Notes: generated by a model from the sequence alone, not told the origin. Numbered from the stretch's first letter, positions 17,771-26,865 are shown. The stretch is DNA of 64,000 bases from Neisseria perflava (GCF_019334725.1 NZ_CP079818.1:1550001-1614000); one strand, 5' to 3'. Program-made: numbers and translations.

Positions 17771-20701
17771 TTATTTGGATTTTTTGGGCGGCTTGGTATT
17801 TTGGCTTTCTATTGCCTTTCGGTATAGGTCAAACAGAAAGGTGACGCGTTCTGCCTCATCGTCAGTGTTTTTGCCTTTTTTGTAGCCGTAGGCTTTATCT
17901 ACTGCTTTGTCGAGGGTGGCGTGTGCTTTGACGAGGTCGGGATAGCCTGCGTCGGGCGCATAAAGTTCGGCGAGCGTAGGGGGAGGCAGATCGTTAGCAA
18001 GCGCATCGGCACGGTATTTCTCGCGAGTGTCAAGGATGGCTTGGGCGGCAGCTTCGATGGCGGAACGGAGGGGATTGTTTTCAGACGGCCTCGACGTTTC
18101 GCCTTTTTTGCCCGAAGCTTCCTGACAGGCAGTTTCGTCATCGTTAGGTTTACAGCAGCTTTCTGGGAAGGGAAAGTTGTTGTACACAACGGTATTGGAA
18201 TAGCGGTAATCGCTTTTCAGACGGCCTGCGACAGTACGCATAAAGGCATTGTGCATGGTTGAGCAGAGGATGCCGAAGTGGTAGAGGGTGGCGTTTGGAA
18301 GCATAAACGATGAATCGCTGATGATGATTTGATGCGACAGATAACCGATGGGGACGAAACGGCGGCTTTCAGAAGATACGCGTGGAATAATCAGATAATT
18401 GCCGTCTGAAGGCTGGCGGATTTCATCGAAGAGCCACGGGGTAGCCGCTTTTTTCTGCGTGGAGGCTTTACTGCTGGCTTCGCGCATGGCTTTAACCGCC
18501 TGAATACGGGCTTGGACTTTGGGCATCTGTTTCAGGTCGTGGTTGCGTTTGACGTCGGATACGCCGTGAAACCACAGGCACCAACGGGTTTTGCCGTTGA
18601 GGAATTCCTCGGCGCCGATAAAGGGACGGATGTATTGTTCCGCTAAGGGTTCAGCGGCAATTAAGGTTTCTTTTTCATCGGAGGAAAGGATAAGGTTGCC
18701 ACCGTCGGTCGGCTTATTACCATAAAGCATTTCAATTTCCCCACTGATTTGGGTTTTGCGCTTGGTAATAATCAAATCGGGCGCATCAATCAGATAAGGA
18801 TTGATGTTGGCTACGGCGTTTTTTACGGGTTCGCCTTTGATGTCGGGATAGTCGTAGAGGTATTTGGGCAGAGCGGGATTTGCCGAAGCGTTTGCGCCGC
18901 CGTTTTCAGACGACGTTTGCGGTTTGCGGCTGAAGCCGACGATGATGCAATGGACGGCGGCTTTGCCTGCGGCTTGGCTCGTCCATTGGAAGGTACGGTG
19001 GGCAAAGTTGATTTCGATGCCTTGGTTCAAAAGGCTGCCCCAAAGGATTTCGACCTGCTGGCCTTGGCAGATGGAATTGGTGGAGACAAATGCCGTCTGA
19101 ACTTGGGGATTCTGCGCCATGATGCCGGCGGCTTTGACATACCAGTTGCAGACGTAATCCAACAGGCCGTAGCCTTTAATATGGCCGCAGATGCTTTCAA
19201 GGTCGTTTTTCTGCTCTTTGGTTTGGTAGGTCGAGCCGATAAAGGGTGGATTGCCGAAGATGTAGTCCGCCGCCTGCCAAGGTGTGCGGAGACTGTTGGC
19301 ATGGATGATTTCGGCGGCATCTTCGAGCGGAAGCGTATGGCAGGCGACTTCGCCGTCGAAGCGGATTTGCGTGCGGATGTTGCATTGGTGGTTTTTGAGC
19401 CACATGGCAGTACGGGCGATAAGGACGGCGAATTCGTCTATTTCGATACCGTGGAATTGTTTCAGACGGCATTGGACGGACGGGCTGTCGAATAAGCCGC
19501 CTGCTTTGTCTTTGAGGGCTTCGGCGATGATGTCGTCTTCAAGGGCGCGGATGCGGTCGTAGGCAACGATAAGGAAATTGCCGCAGCCGCAGGCCGGGTC
19601 GAGGAATTGCAGGTTTTGGATTTTTTGGTAGAAGGCGGCGAGTTTTTTGGCTTTGTCGCGTTTGAGGGCTTTGACGGCTTCAAATTCGGCGCGCAGGTTT
19701 TCTAAAAAGAGGCTGTTGATGACTTTGTCGATATTTGCGGCTTCGGTGTAATGTGCGCCTGCTTCGCGCCGCTCTTGCGCGTCCATGACGGATTGGAAGA
19801 GCGTGCCGAAGATTTCTGGACTGATGTTGCGCCAGTCGAAATTGCCGCAGTCGATTAAGGCGCGGTGCTGCTTGGCAGTGAAGTCGAAAGTGCGCAGGCG
19901 TTCTTTGAAAAGGCCGCCGTTGACGTATTCGAAACCTTTAAATTTTTCGCTTTGGGTCTTGCTGCGCTTTTGGTCGGGCGTATTGAGAAATTCAAAGAGT
20001 TGATTGAGCTTGTCGCCGAGCGTATCGGCCTCTTTGCAGCTTTCTAAAAAGTCTTGAAAGAGGTAGTTGCGCTGGAAAACGGCGCTGTCGTCGGCAAAAA
20101 AGAGGAAAAGCAGGCGCGTGATGAAGAGCCTGAGTTCGTGTTCTTCGTAAATGCCCTCTTCCTGCAAGGCATCGTGCAGTCTGCCAATGGCCGTCGCCGC
20201 TTGAATGTTGGCCTCTTCTTGAATTTGGCGGACTTTGGCTTCGATGCCGAACATGAAGTCGAAAACGCCGCGCGTAATGTATTCAGGCAATGCTTCCAAC
20301 GGGAATTGCCATTGGTTTTCTACGCCTTCTTTAGGCTCGCGACGATAAAGGTGGAAATGGGCAAAATCGCTGACGGCGTAATATTCAGGTAAGGCAGACG
20401 GCTTGGTGCGCTCGATTTCCTGCAAATAACGCTCCGCCTGTTCTTTGGCTTTGGCTAGGTTTTTGTTGGCGGATTTGTGTTCTGCCAGGAAGATGCCTTC
20501 CCAAAAGACATCGACAAATTGGGTGTTGTTGCTCGGGTCTTTAACGGCATATTCGAAGTGGACGACGTTTTTGCGATCAATGCCGAAAATCGCAAAAAAT
20601 TCATTCCAAAAAGTGTCTTTTTCACGGCGTTCGTCGGTTTGGTTTTTATAGTGGTCGGCGAAATTTTGTGCAGCGCTTTGGAGTTGAAGCAGGGTTTTCA
20701 T
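17771..20701 (-). CDS. MmeI-like type IIL/IIG restriction-modification enzyme
   Basis: Single polypeptide expected to cut and methylate DNA and to recognise its own site. 976 residues. The nuclease site matches MmeI: D64, E74 and K76 (VDVFWEGIFLAEHKS), with the same D-x9-E-x-K spacing. The methyltransferase has HYT (317-319), motif I DPACGCGNF (368-376) and the catalytic NPPF (484-487), the form used for N6-adenine. A target-recognition region follows (PRVSSESRRFVPIGYL), then the family's end pattern YNNFPFPE ... AHATLDKAVDKAYGYK. No separate methylase or specificity gene is adjacent. Several uptake sequences lie inside the gene, one encoding RPSEN in a low-complexity insert near the C-terminus. 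N. meningitidis NmeAIII belongs to this family; whether the specificity is the same cannot be judged here. Confidence 0.9.
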   Translation of the reverse strand: MKTLLQLQSAAQNFADHYKNQTDERREKDTFWNEFFAIFGIDRKNVVHFEYAVKDPSNNTQFVDVFWEGIFLAEHKSANKNLAKAKEQAERYLQEIERTKPSALPEYYAVSDFAHFHLYRREPKEGVENQWQFPLEALPEYITRGVFDFMFGIEAKVRQIQEEANIQAATAIGRLHDALQEEGIYEEHELRLFITRLLFLFFADDSAVFQRNYLFQDFLESCKEADTLGDKLNQLFEFLNTPDQKRSKTQSEKFKGFEYVNGGLFKERLRTFDFTAKQHRALIDCGNFDWRNISPEIFGTLFQSVMDAQERREAGAHYTEAANIDKVINSLFLENLRAEFEAVKALKRDKAKKLAAFYQKIQNLQFLDPACGCGNFLIVAYDRIRALEDDIIAEALKDKAGGLFDSPSVQCRLKQFHGIEIDEFAVLIARTAMWLKNHQCNIRTQIRFDGEVACHTLPLEDAAEIIHANSLRTPWQAADYIFGNPPFIGSTYQTKEQKNDLESICGHIKGYGLLDYVCNWYVKAAGIMAQNPQVQTAFVSTNSICQGQQVEILWGSLLNQGIEINFAHRTFQWTSQAAGKAAVHCIIVGFSRKPQTSSENGGANASANPALPKYLYDYPDIKGEPVKNAVANINPYLIDAPDLIITKRKTQISGEIEMLYGNKPTDGGNLILSSDEKETLIAAEPLAEQYIRPFIGAEEFLNGKTRWCLWFHGVSDVKRNHDLKQMPKVQARIQAVKAMREASSKASTQKKAATPWLFDEIRQPSDGNYLIIPRVSSESRRFVPIGYLSHQIIISDSSFMLPNATLYHFGILCSTMHNAFMRTVAGRLKSDYRYSNTVVYNNFPFPESCCKPNDDETACQEASGKKGETSRPSENNPLRSAIEAAAQAILDTREKYRADALANDLPPPTLAELYAPDAGYPDLVKAHATLDKAVDKAYGYKKGKNTDDEAERVTFLFDLYRKAIESQNTKPPKKSK

Positions 20702-20763
20702 GACTTTATGGAATGAATGTATTGTATAAATGGATGGGGCGTTATTATAACGGTTTGCGTTAA

Positions 20764-20800
20764 AAAGGTCGTCTGAAACCTCTTTTCAGACGACCTTTCT
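20764..20800 (-). terminator. terminator of the feo operon
   Basis: A perfect 15-bp inverted repeat (AAAGGTCGTCTGAAA / TTTCAGACGACCTTT) built from the variant uptake core GTCGTCTGAA. It lies just past the stop of the small feo gene, upstream of the restriction gene. Confidence 0.8.
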
Positions 20801-20819
20801 TCTTTCTGGTTATCAATAT

Positions 20820-20948
20820 TTAACCGCAACCGCCGCATTTGCCGCAGCCGCTGCTGCAGTCTCGTTTTTTTGGTTTGAACACGAATTTTCGCAAGAGGAA
20901 GAATACGCAGGCGAGCATAATCAAGCCGACGATAATATATTGAGTCAT
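20820..20948 (-). CDS. FeoB-associated Cys-rich membrane protein
   Basis: A 42-residue protein. It begins MTQYIIVGLIMLACVFFLLRKF, which is one membrane helix, then a Lys/Arg-rich hinge (KPKKR) and a Cys/Gly-rich tail with five Cys: DCSSGCGKCGGCG. This layout matches the small FeoB-associated Cys-rich proteins found after feoB in other bacteria. Its ATG overlaps the feoB TGA in the sequence ATGA, so translation is probably coupled. The tail may bind iron or a cluster near the cytoplasmic mouth of FeoB, or serve in assembly; that role is inferred. Confidence 0.88.
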   Translation of the reverse strand: MTQYIIVGLIMLACVFFLLRKFVFKPKKRDCSSGCGKCGGCG

Positions 20949-22816
20949 GACGATAGTATCCTTGAAGAAATTTGGTAAACCACGAATGCGGCAAAATAAG
21001 CCATCAGGAACAAATAGCCTGTAATCATAAGCATATTTTTCGTGGATTTGGTTTCGCGTCTAATCACGGTCAAAGTCGCGGCACACATCGGAGCATACAC
21101 ATACCAAGCCAAGAAGGCAAAGGCGGTCGGCAAGCCCCAGTTGTTGTGTATGATGGGAATTAATGCGTTTTGTACGGCATCTTCAGACGACGCGCTGACG
21201 GCATAAACGGTACCCAATGCGGCAACGACCACTTCGCGCGCGGCAATACCCGGAATCATGGCGATACACATTTCCCAAGTAAAACCCAAAGGTGCAAACA
21301 ACGGCTGAATAGCATGACCAAGCGTACCTGCCAAGCTGTAATCGATGGCTGCACCGGTTGCGCCTTCAGGCGGTTGCGGCCAGCTTACCAAGCCCCACAG
21401 AACCACGGCCAATGCAAAAATGATGGTACCCGCGCGTTTCAGGAAGGCTTTTACCCTATCCCACAAGCTGGTCATGATGTGTTTGAAGTTAGGCGTACGG
21501 AAAGTCGGCAATTCCATCAAAAGTGGGAATTGTTGCACATTGCCTTTCATCCGCGCCAAGCGTTTCATGATATACGCTGCCAAGGCGGCAGACAGGATGC
21601 CTGCGAGATAGAGGATGAACAGCGTCAGTCCTTGCAGGTTGAAAATCCCGCCTACGGTGCGATTAGGAATGACGGCGGCGATAATCAGCGCGTAAACGGG
21701 CAGCCGCGCGGAGCAGGTCAGCAGCGGGGCGACGGCGATAGTAACGAGGCGTTCGCGCGGGTCATTAATCGTACGCGCCGACATCACGGCGGGAACGGCA
21801 CAGGCGAAACTCGACAGAAGCGGGATAAACGAGCGTCCCGACAGGCCGCTTTTTGCCATGAGGTTGTCCAACAAGAAAGCCGCGCGCGGCAGGTAGCCTG
21901 AGTCTTCCAAAAGCAGGATGAAGGCGAACAAAATCGTAATCTGCGGCAGGAACACCAACACGCTGCCCAAACCGGCAATGACGCCGTTGACGAGCAAGTC
22001 GCTGAGGATGCCCGGCTCCATGTTGGCGCCTATCCATTCGCCCAGCGCGGCAAAGCCACCTTCGATGGCGTCCATAATCGGCGCCGCCCAAGTGTATACC
22101 GCTTGGAACACCATAAACAGGATAACCAGCAGCATAATCATGCCCCAGACGGGGTGCAGCACGATGTCGTCGAGTTTTTTGTGCCATGCGGGCAGCGTCA
22201 TCTGGGTGCGTACCACTTGTGCCAAAATCGATTCGACTTCTTGATAAAGTTTGTCGCTATCCAGCGCATCGAGCGTGCGTTCGGCAGAGGCGGGGTTTGC
22301 GGGGAAAGAGCGTTTGCGCGGCAGCTTCGCCACGGCTTCGCGTACAGCCTGTACGCCCGACGCGCTCACTGCAACTGTTTCCAAAACAGGTGCATCCAAC
22401 AACTCGCTCAGTTTGGCCGCGTCGATATTCAAGCCCCTTTTGCGGGCCACGTCGCTCAAATTCAGCGACACCACCATAGGCAGTCCCAGCGTTTTCAGTT
22501 CCAAAATCATGCGCAGGGTCATACGCAGGTTGGTCGCGTCGGCAACGGCAATAATGGCATCGGGCGGAATGCCCATCTTGCCTACCATTACATCTTTCGC
22601 CACCGCTTCGTCGGGGCTGGTCGTGCGTAGGCTGTATGTGCCCGGCAGGTCGATAATGCGGACGGCCTCGTCGTCGAGGAAGGCGCCCTCGCGCTTATCG
22701 ACAGTTACGCCCGGATAATTGGCAACCTTGGCATGTGAGCCGGTCAAACCGTTGAACAAAACGGTTTTGCCGCAGTTTGGCGCGCCAATCAAGGCAAAAT
22801 AGCTTAGTTCCATCAT
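20945..22816 (-). CDS. feoB: ferrous iron transporter FeoB
   Basis: Inner-membrane Fe(II) uptake protein with a cytosolic G-protein domain. 623 residues, shorter than E. coli FeoB (773). G1 GAPNCGKT is at 11-18, G3 DLPGTYSL follows, and G4 NLSD lies near 119. The membrane part has two gate regions of the nucleoside-permease type: LPRAAFLLDN with SFACAVPAVMSAR, and the second near AIAAREVVV-like (here GIAAREVVVAALG). Two ATG codons in tandem follow AAGGAAAA; the upstream one is used here. It lies 24 bp after feoA and overlaps the small Cys-rich gene by 4 bp. Confidence 0.96.
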   Translation of the reverse strand: MMELSYFALIGAPNCGKTVLFNGLTGSHAKVANYPGVTVDKREGAFLDDEAVRIIDLPGTYSLRTTSPDEAVAKDVMVGKMGIPPDAIIAVADATNLRMTLRMILELKTLGLPMVVSLNLSDVARKRGLNIDAAKLSELLDAPVLETVAVSASGVQAVREAVAKLPRKRSFPANPASAERTLDALDSDKLYQEVESILAQVVRTQMTLPAWHKKLDDIVLHPVWGMIMLLVILFMVFQAVYTWAAPIMDAIEGGFAALGEWIGANMEPGILSDLLVNGVIAGLGSVLVFLPQITILFAFILLLEDSGYLPRAAFLLDNLMAKSGLSGRSFIPLLSSFACAVPAVMSARTINDPRERLVTIAVAPLLTCSARLPVYALIIAAVIPNRTVGGIFNLQGLTLFILYLAGILSAALAAYIMKRLARMKGNVQQFPLLMELPTFRTPNFKHIMTSLWDRVKAFLKRAGTIIFALAVVLWGLVSWPQPPEGATGAAIDYSLAGTLGHAIQPLFAPLGFTWEMCIAMIPGIAAREVVVAALGTVYAVSASSEDAVQNALIPIIHNNWGLPTAFAFLAWYVYAPMCAATLTVIRRETKSTKNMLMITGYLFLMAYFAAFVVYQISSRILSS

Positions 22817-22840
22817 TTTTCCTTATTCTTTCAGACGGCC

Positions 22841-23110
22841 TTAAACGGCCTCAACGATACGACACATAATCTTCCCGGCCTCTTCCAAACGCAGGGAAAA
22901 TTGGGATTGATTGCCCAAACGTACCGCAAACGGGCCTCTCCCAAAACCACCCACTGCAATCACTTGCAACGGCATTCCGCTGGAAAAACCCAAATCCGAA
23001 AGACGACGGGTTACCAAGGTATCCAAATCACCAAAAACAGGGTTGGGAGCAATGGAATCAATATGTACGACTGCGCCTTTTTTAAGGCGCGACAAAGGAA
23101 TGGTAGACAT
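22841..23110 (-). CDS. feoA: ferrous iron transport protein A
   Basis: 89-residue SH3-like cytosolic protein that works with FeoB. The fold signature is present: PLSRLKKGAVVHIDSI, RRLSDLGFSSGMPLQVI and FAVRLGNQSQFSLRLEEAGKI. First gene of the feoA-feoB-small gene operon, controlled by the promoter at 23268-23296. Confidence 0.95.
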   Translation of the reverse strand: MSTIPLSRLKKGAVVHIDSIAPNPVFGDLDTLVTRRLSDLGFSSGMPLQVIAVGGFGRGPFAVRLGNQSQFSLRLEEAGKIMCRIVEAV

Positions 23111-23263
23111 AAGCCTCTCTTTTCATTTGTTTTAAAAAATCAGATTATTAGAAATGTGAGAAGTGCTGACGAATGTGTGGCACATTTGAAAGGTTGGTTA
23201 TGAGTGGCTATTTGCCCCTTCTTTCAATAAGTGCGGTTTGTTTTAAGTATTGTTATTTTCTTT

Positions 23264-23296
23264 GCTAATGATAAATCTTATTAATGTAAAAATCAA
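23264..23296 (-). promoter_or_regulatory. feo promoter overlapped by a probable Fur box
   Basis: On the minus strand, -35 TTGATT (23291-23296) and -10 TATCAT (23268-23273) are separated by 17 bp. The plus-strand sequence GCTAATGATAAATCTTATTA (23264-23283) resembles the Fur box GATAATGATAATCATTATC and covers the -10. Repression by Fur when iron is plentiful is the natural reading. The leader to the feoA ATG is about 150 nt. Confidence 0.65.
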
Positions 23297-23313
23297 ATGT
23301 AACAAGATAAACT

Positions 23314-23356
23314 AAAAAGGCTGAAATCCTTTTATCATTAGGATTTCAGCCTTTTT
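23314..23356. terminator. bidirectional terminator between hupB and feo
   Basis: A perfect 16-bp stem (arms AAAAAGGCTGAAATCC and GGATTTCAGCCTTTTT) with an 11-nt loop, T-rich on both strands. An uptake-sequence pair with one altered core (GCCGTCTAAA) follows at 23373-23403. Confidence 0.8.
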
Positions 23357-23410
23357 ATACACTCAACAAACTAAAGGCCGTCTAAAAGGTTTCAGACGGC
23401 CTTCAAAATA

Positions 23411-23434
23411 AAAAACCGAATCAAATCGGTTTTT
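23411..23434 (-). terminator. hupB terminator
   Basis: A 9-bp stem (AAAAACCGA / TCGGTTTTT) with a 6-nt loop lies about 28 bp past the hupB stop; T run on the minus strand. Confidence 0.75.
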
Positions 23435-23461
23435 TATTCCCATTCAGGGAAAGACTCTAAA

Positions 23462-23731
23462 TTACAGAGCGTCTTTCAATGCTTTACCGGCACGGAATTT
23501 AGGAGTTTTAGCAGCAGCAATAGTCAAAGGCTCGCCAGTTTTAGGGTTGCGGCCTTGACGTTCGGCGCGTTCGCCGACGTAGAAAGTACCGAAACCGACC
23601 AGAGTAACAGTGTCGCCGTTTTTCAACGCGTTGGTTACGGCATTAGTAGTAGCATCCAAAGCTTTTTGCGCAGCAGATTTGGAAATGCCGGCTTCTTGAG
23701 CAATTGCTTCGATCAATTCAGACTTGTTCAC
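23462..23731 (-). CDS. hupB: DNA-binding protein HU
   Basis: Small histone-like protein that bends and compacts DNA. 89 residues, the family length. The signature GRNPKTGEPLTIAAAKTPKFRAGKALKDAL contains the DNA-binding arm and its Pro. The start is a GTG (23729-23731) preceded by GGAAGGGA at good spacing, giving the normal (M)NKSELIEAIA. The next upstream frame opening would add 20 residues absent from HU proteins. It follows lon, the same lon-hupB order as in E. coli. Confidence 0.95.
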   Translation of the reverse strand: MNKSELIEAIAQEAGISKSAAQKALDATTNAVTNALKNGDTVTLVGFGTFYVGERAERQGRNPKTGEPLTIAAAKTPKFRAGKALKDAL

Positions 23732-23916
23732 AATTAGTCCCTTCCTATCGTAAAAAATGATGAAATGCCCGAATACTCGGGGCTTAAGCACTTTTAAAGC
23801 ACATACGCACTTTATAGCAATTCTGAAATTATCATGTCAAGTAAAAGATGTGGAATTGCCCTATTTTTGTGGCATTCAGGGCAAAACCACATTTTTTGCA
23901 ACATCAGACGGCCAAC

Positions 23917-26376
23917 TTAATGCTTGGTTGCTTTTGTTCTTGACTTCGTCTTAGAAGTTTGCGGAGTTTCGTCAACCGCCAATTCAGCCGCCCATTGCTC
24001 AGGCTGAGCTTCCAAACCCAAAGCCAACACTTCATCAATCCATTTGACCGGATGAATGGTCAGACCGGTTTTAACATTTTCAGGGATTTCTTCCAAATCT
24101 TTGACGTTGTCTTTTGGAATCAATACATGCTTGATCCCGCCACGCAAAGCAGCCAGCAGTTTTTCCTTCAAACCGCCAATCGGCAAGACTTCGCCACGCA
24201 AAGTGATTTCGCCGGTCATCGCCACGTCTGCACGCACCGGAATTTTGGTAAAGGCAGAAACCATCGCCAAAGTCATGGCGATACCTGCACTCGGACCGTC
24301 TTTCGGCGTCGCACCTTCAGGTACATGGACGTGAATGTCTTTCTTCTCGTAAAAATCAGGAGCCAGACCCACTGATTCAGCACGTGAACGGACAACCGAC
24401 CATGCGGCCGATACCGATTCTTTCATGACATCGCCCAGTTGGCCGGTACATTGAATCGTACCTTTGCCCGGCAAGGCAACCGCCTCAACGGTCAACAACT
24501 CGCCACCGACTTCGGTCCAAGCCAGACCGGTTACCTGACCGATGCGATTTTCGCTTTCGGCCACACCATAGTCGAAACGGCGCACGCCCAGATAGTCATG
24601 CAGATTTTTCTCAGTAACTTTAATCGCTTTAGGCTTGGCCTTGCTTACTGTTTTGGATTTGGACGCTTTTTTCTTATCCTCATTCAAGGTAACCTGCATT
24701 ACTACTTTGCGGCAGATTTTGGCAATTTCGCGATCCAACGAGCGGACGCCGGCCTCGCGAGTGTAGTAACGGATAATATCGCGCACCGCACTTTCATCAA
24801 CCACCAACTCACCCTCTTTCACACCATTGCGCTTCATTTGTTTCGGCACAAGGTATTGCATGGCGATATTGATTTTTTCATCTTCCGTGTAACCGGACAG
24901 ACGGATGATTTCCATACGGTCAAGCAGCGGAGTCGGGATATTCAAGCTGTTTGAAGTGGCAATAAACATCACATCGCTCAAATCGTAATCGACTTCGGCA
25001 TAATGGTCGGCAAACTTGTTATTTTGCTCAGGATCAAGCACCTCAAGCAATGCACTGGCTGGATCGCCACGGAAATCACTGCCCATTTTGTCGATTTCAT
25101 CAAGCAGGAACAATGGGTTTTTTACACCCGCTTTTGCCATGTTTTGCAGGATTTTGCCCGGCATAGAGCCGATATAGGTACGGCGGTGGCCGCGGATTTC
25201 GCTTTCATCACGCACGCCGCCTAATGCCATACGCACATATTGACGGCCTGTAGCTTTGGCAATCGATTCGCCCAAGGAAGTTTTACCCACTCCCGGAGGA
25301 CCGACCAAACACAAAATCGGGCCTTTGAGCTTGTCCATACGTTTTTGAACAGCCAAATATTCCAAAATACGTTCTTTGACTTTTTCCAAACCATAGTGGT
25401 CGGCATTCAAAATCAAATCAGCCTTGGCAATATCTTTGCTGACACGGGATTTTTTCTTCCATGGCAACTCAAGCAAAGTATCGATGTAGTTGCGCACGAC
25501 GGTAGATTCCGCAGACATCGGCGGCATCATTTTCAGTTTTTTCAATTCAGACAGACATTTTTCTTCAGCCTCTTTGCTCATGCCTGCTTCTTTGATTTTT
25601 GCTTCCAACGCGTCCAGCTCGCCGCGCTCGTCTTCTTCGCCCAATTCTTTCTGAATCGCTTTCACTTGCTCATTCAAGTAATACTCGCGTTGGGATTTTT
25701 CCATTTGACGTTTTACACGGCCACGGATGCGTTTCTCAACCTGCATGATGTCGAGTTCGGCTTCCAACTGAGCCAGCAGAAATTCCAAACGTTCGACAAT
25801 GCCGGCGGTCTCCAGCACATATTGACGCTGCTCCAACTTCAGCTGTAAATGCGCGGCAATCGTATCGGCAAGACGGCTGTTGTCATCGATACTGCTGATG
25901 GTACTGATGACTTCGGCAGGAATTTTTTTGTTCAATTTCGCATATTGCTCAAATTGAGTCAGCAAGGTACGGCGCAAGGCTTCAATTTCGGGATTGTCCT
26001 TGTCGCTATTTTCATCAATCACCTCAACATGGGACAAAAACAATCCGCCTGTTTCGTCAACCGTCAACGCGCGCGCACGACGGATACCTTCCACCAACAC
26101 TTTAACAGTACCGTCAGGCAGCTTCAAAACCTGCAAAACTTGGGCAACCGTACCGGTCTGGTGCAAGTCTTCAGCTTTAGGGTCTTCTGTATTAGGGTCA
26201 AGCTGGGCCAACAGGAAAACCGGATCATCATTGGCCATTGCCGCCTCAAGGGCCGCAATCGATTTAGGACGACCGACGAACAGCGGCAATACCATATGCG
26301 GATACACCACGACATCGCGTAAAGGCAAGGTAGCCAGCGCACTGTATTCCTCGAAATATTTGTCTTTTGTCGGCAT
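23917..26376 (-). CDS. lon: ATP-dependent protease Lon
   Basis: Soluble AAA+ serine protease that clears misfolded and regulatory proteins. 819 residues. The substrate-binding N-domain starts at LPLRDVVVYPHMVLPLFVGR, a coiled coil is in the middle, Walker A is GPPGVGKTS (about 358-366), Walker B FLLDEIDKMG follows, and the catalytic Ser is in PKDGPSAGIA with the partner Lys about 43 residues later. A Lys-rich insertion (KKKASKSKTVSKAKPKAIK) precedes the protease domain. The ATG at 26376 has a weak ribosome-binding site; a TTG 15 bp upstream is the alternative. Confidence 0.96.
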   Translation of the reverse strand: MPTKDKYFEEYSALATLPLRDVVVYPHMVLPLFVGRPKSIAALEAAMANDDPVFLLAQLDPNTEDPKAEDLHQTGTVAQVLQVLKLPDGTVKVLVEGIRRARALTVDETGGLFLSHVEVIDENSDKDNPEIEALRRTLLTQFEQYAKLNKKIPAEVISTISSIDDNSRLADTIAAHLQLKLEQRQYVLETAGIVERLEFLLAQLEAELDIMQVEKRIRGRVKRQMEKSQREYYLNEQVKAIQKELGEEDERGELDALEAKIKEAGMSKEAEEKCLSELKKLKMMPPMSAESTVVRNYIDTLLELPWKKKSRVSKDIAKADLILNADHYGLEKVKERILEYLAVQKRMDKLKGPILCLVGPPGVGKTSLGESIAKATGRQYVRMALGGVRDESEIRGHRRTYIGSMPGKILQNMAKAGVKNPLFLLDEIDKMGSDFRGDPASALLEVLDPEQNNKFADHYAEVDYDLSDVMFIATSNSLNIPTPLLDRMEIIRLSGYTEDEKINIAMQYLVPKQMKRNGVKEGELVVDESAVRDIIRYYTREAGVRSLDREIAKICRKVVMQVTLNEDKKKASKSKTVSKAKPKAIKVTEKNLHDYLGVRRFDYGVAESENRIGQVTGLAWTEVGGELLTVEAVALPGKGTIQCTGQLGDVMKESVSAAWSVVRSRAESVGLAPDFYEKKDIHVHVPEGATPKDGPSAGIAMTLAMVSAFTKIPVRADVAMTGEITLRGEVLPIGGLKEKLLAALRGGIKHVLIPKDNVKDLEEIPENVKTGLTIHPVKWIDEVLALGLEAQPEQWAAELAVDETPQTSKTKSRTKATKH

Positions 26377-26534
26377 AGTTAGAAATCTCAATCATTGTTA
26401 AATCAGAATGTAGCTCAAAATTGGGTTGAAGCGCTCCATTTCAAGACTTGAAAACAGCTTATCCGCACCTATTTTCGAAAACATCATTTTTAATAGCCCG
26501 ATATGGACGTTTACGATAAAATATATCGGATTTT

Positions 26535-26563
26535 GGGCCGTCTGAAAACTTTTCAGACGGCCC
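26535..26563 (+). repeat. inverted uptake-sequence pair upstream of ybeD
   Basis: GGGCCGTCTGAAAA and TTTTCAGACGGCCC form a perfect hairpin 26 bp before the ybeD ATG. Its position in front of a gene rather than after one makes it more likely a DNA-uptake site or leader hairpin than a terminator. Confidence 0.7.
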
Positions 26564-26589
26564 TGGCTAACCAAACAAGGTAGTAAACC

Positions 26590-26865
26590 ATGACAGACTC
26601 AACCGAAAAAAAATCATTAATTGAATTCCCTTGCACCTTCCCTGTAAAAGTCATGGGCGCGGTTCATCCGGAATTTGAATCCGCCATCTTGGAAACTGTG
26701 CGCAAACATGCTCCCGATACCGAGCCGCACCACATTACTACGCGCCCAAGCAGCAAAGGCAACTACACCAGCGCAACCGTCAAAGTAAATGTTGATAACC
26801 AAGAGCAGCTCGACAATATTTACCGCGACCTGACTTCACACGAATTGGTAAAAGTGGTGCTGTAA
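26590..26865 (+). CDS. ybeD: YbeD/DUF493 family protein
   Basis: 91-residue ferredoxin-like (ACT-type) small protein. Family pattern: IEFPCTFPVKVMGAVHPEF, then RPSSKGNYTSATVKVNVDNQEQLDNIYRDL. The family has no settled biochemical role. It commonly precedes lipB, as in E. coli, which suggests a link to lipoate metabolism or its regulation. Its TAA shares one base with the lipB ATG (TAATG), so the two are translationally coupled. Confidence 0.92.
   Translation: MTDSTEKKSLIEFPCTFPVKVMGAVHPEFESAILETVRKHAPDTEPHHITTRPSSKGNYTSATVKVNVDNQEQLDNIYRDLTSHELVKVVL

Noticed and set aside
18749..19495. Long open frames opposite the restriction enzyme
   Set aside because: The minus-strand frame carries all MmeI motifs in order; the plus-strand frames are unstructured and lack start signals.
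20698..20994. 98-codon open frame over the end of feoB
   Set aside because: Another frame in the same stretch encodes the Cys-rich FeoB partner, which has a coupled start and a family-like layout.
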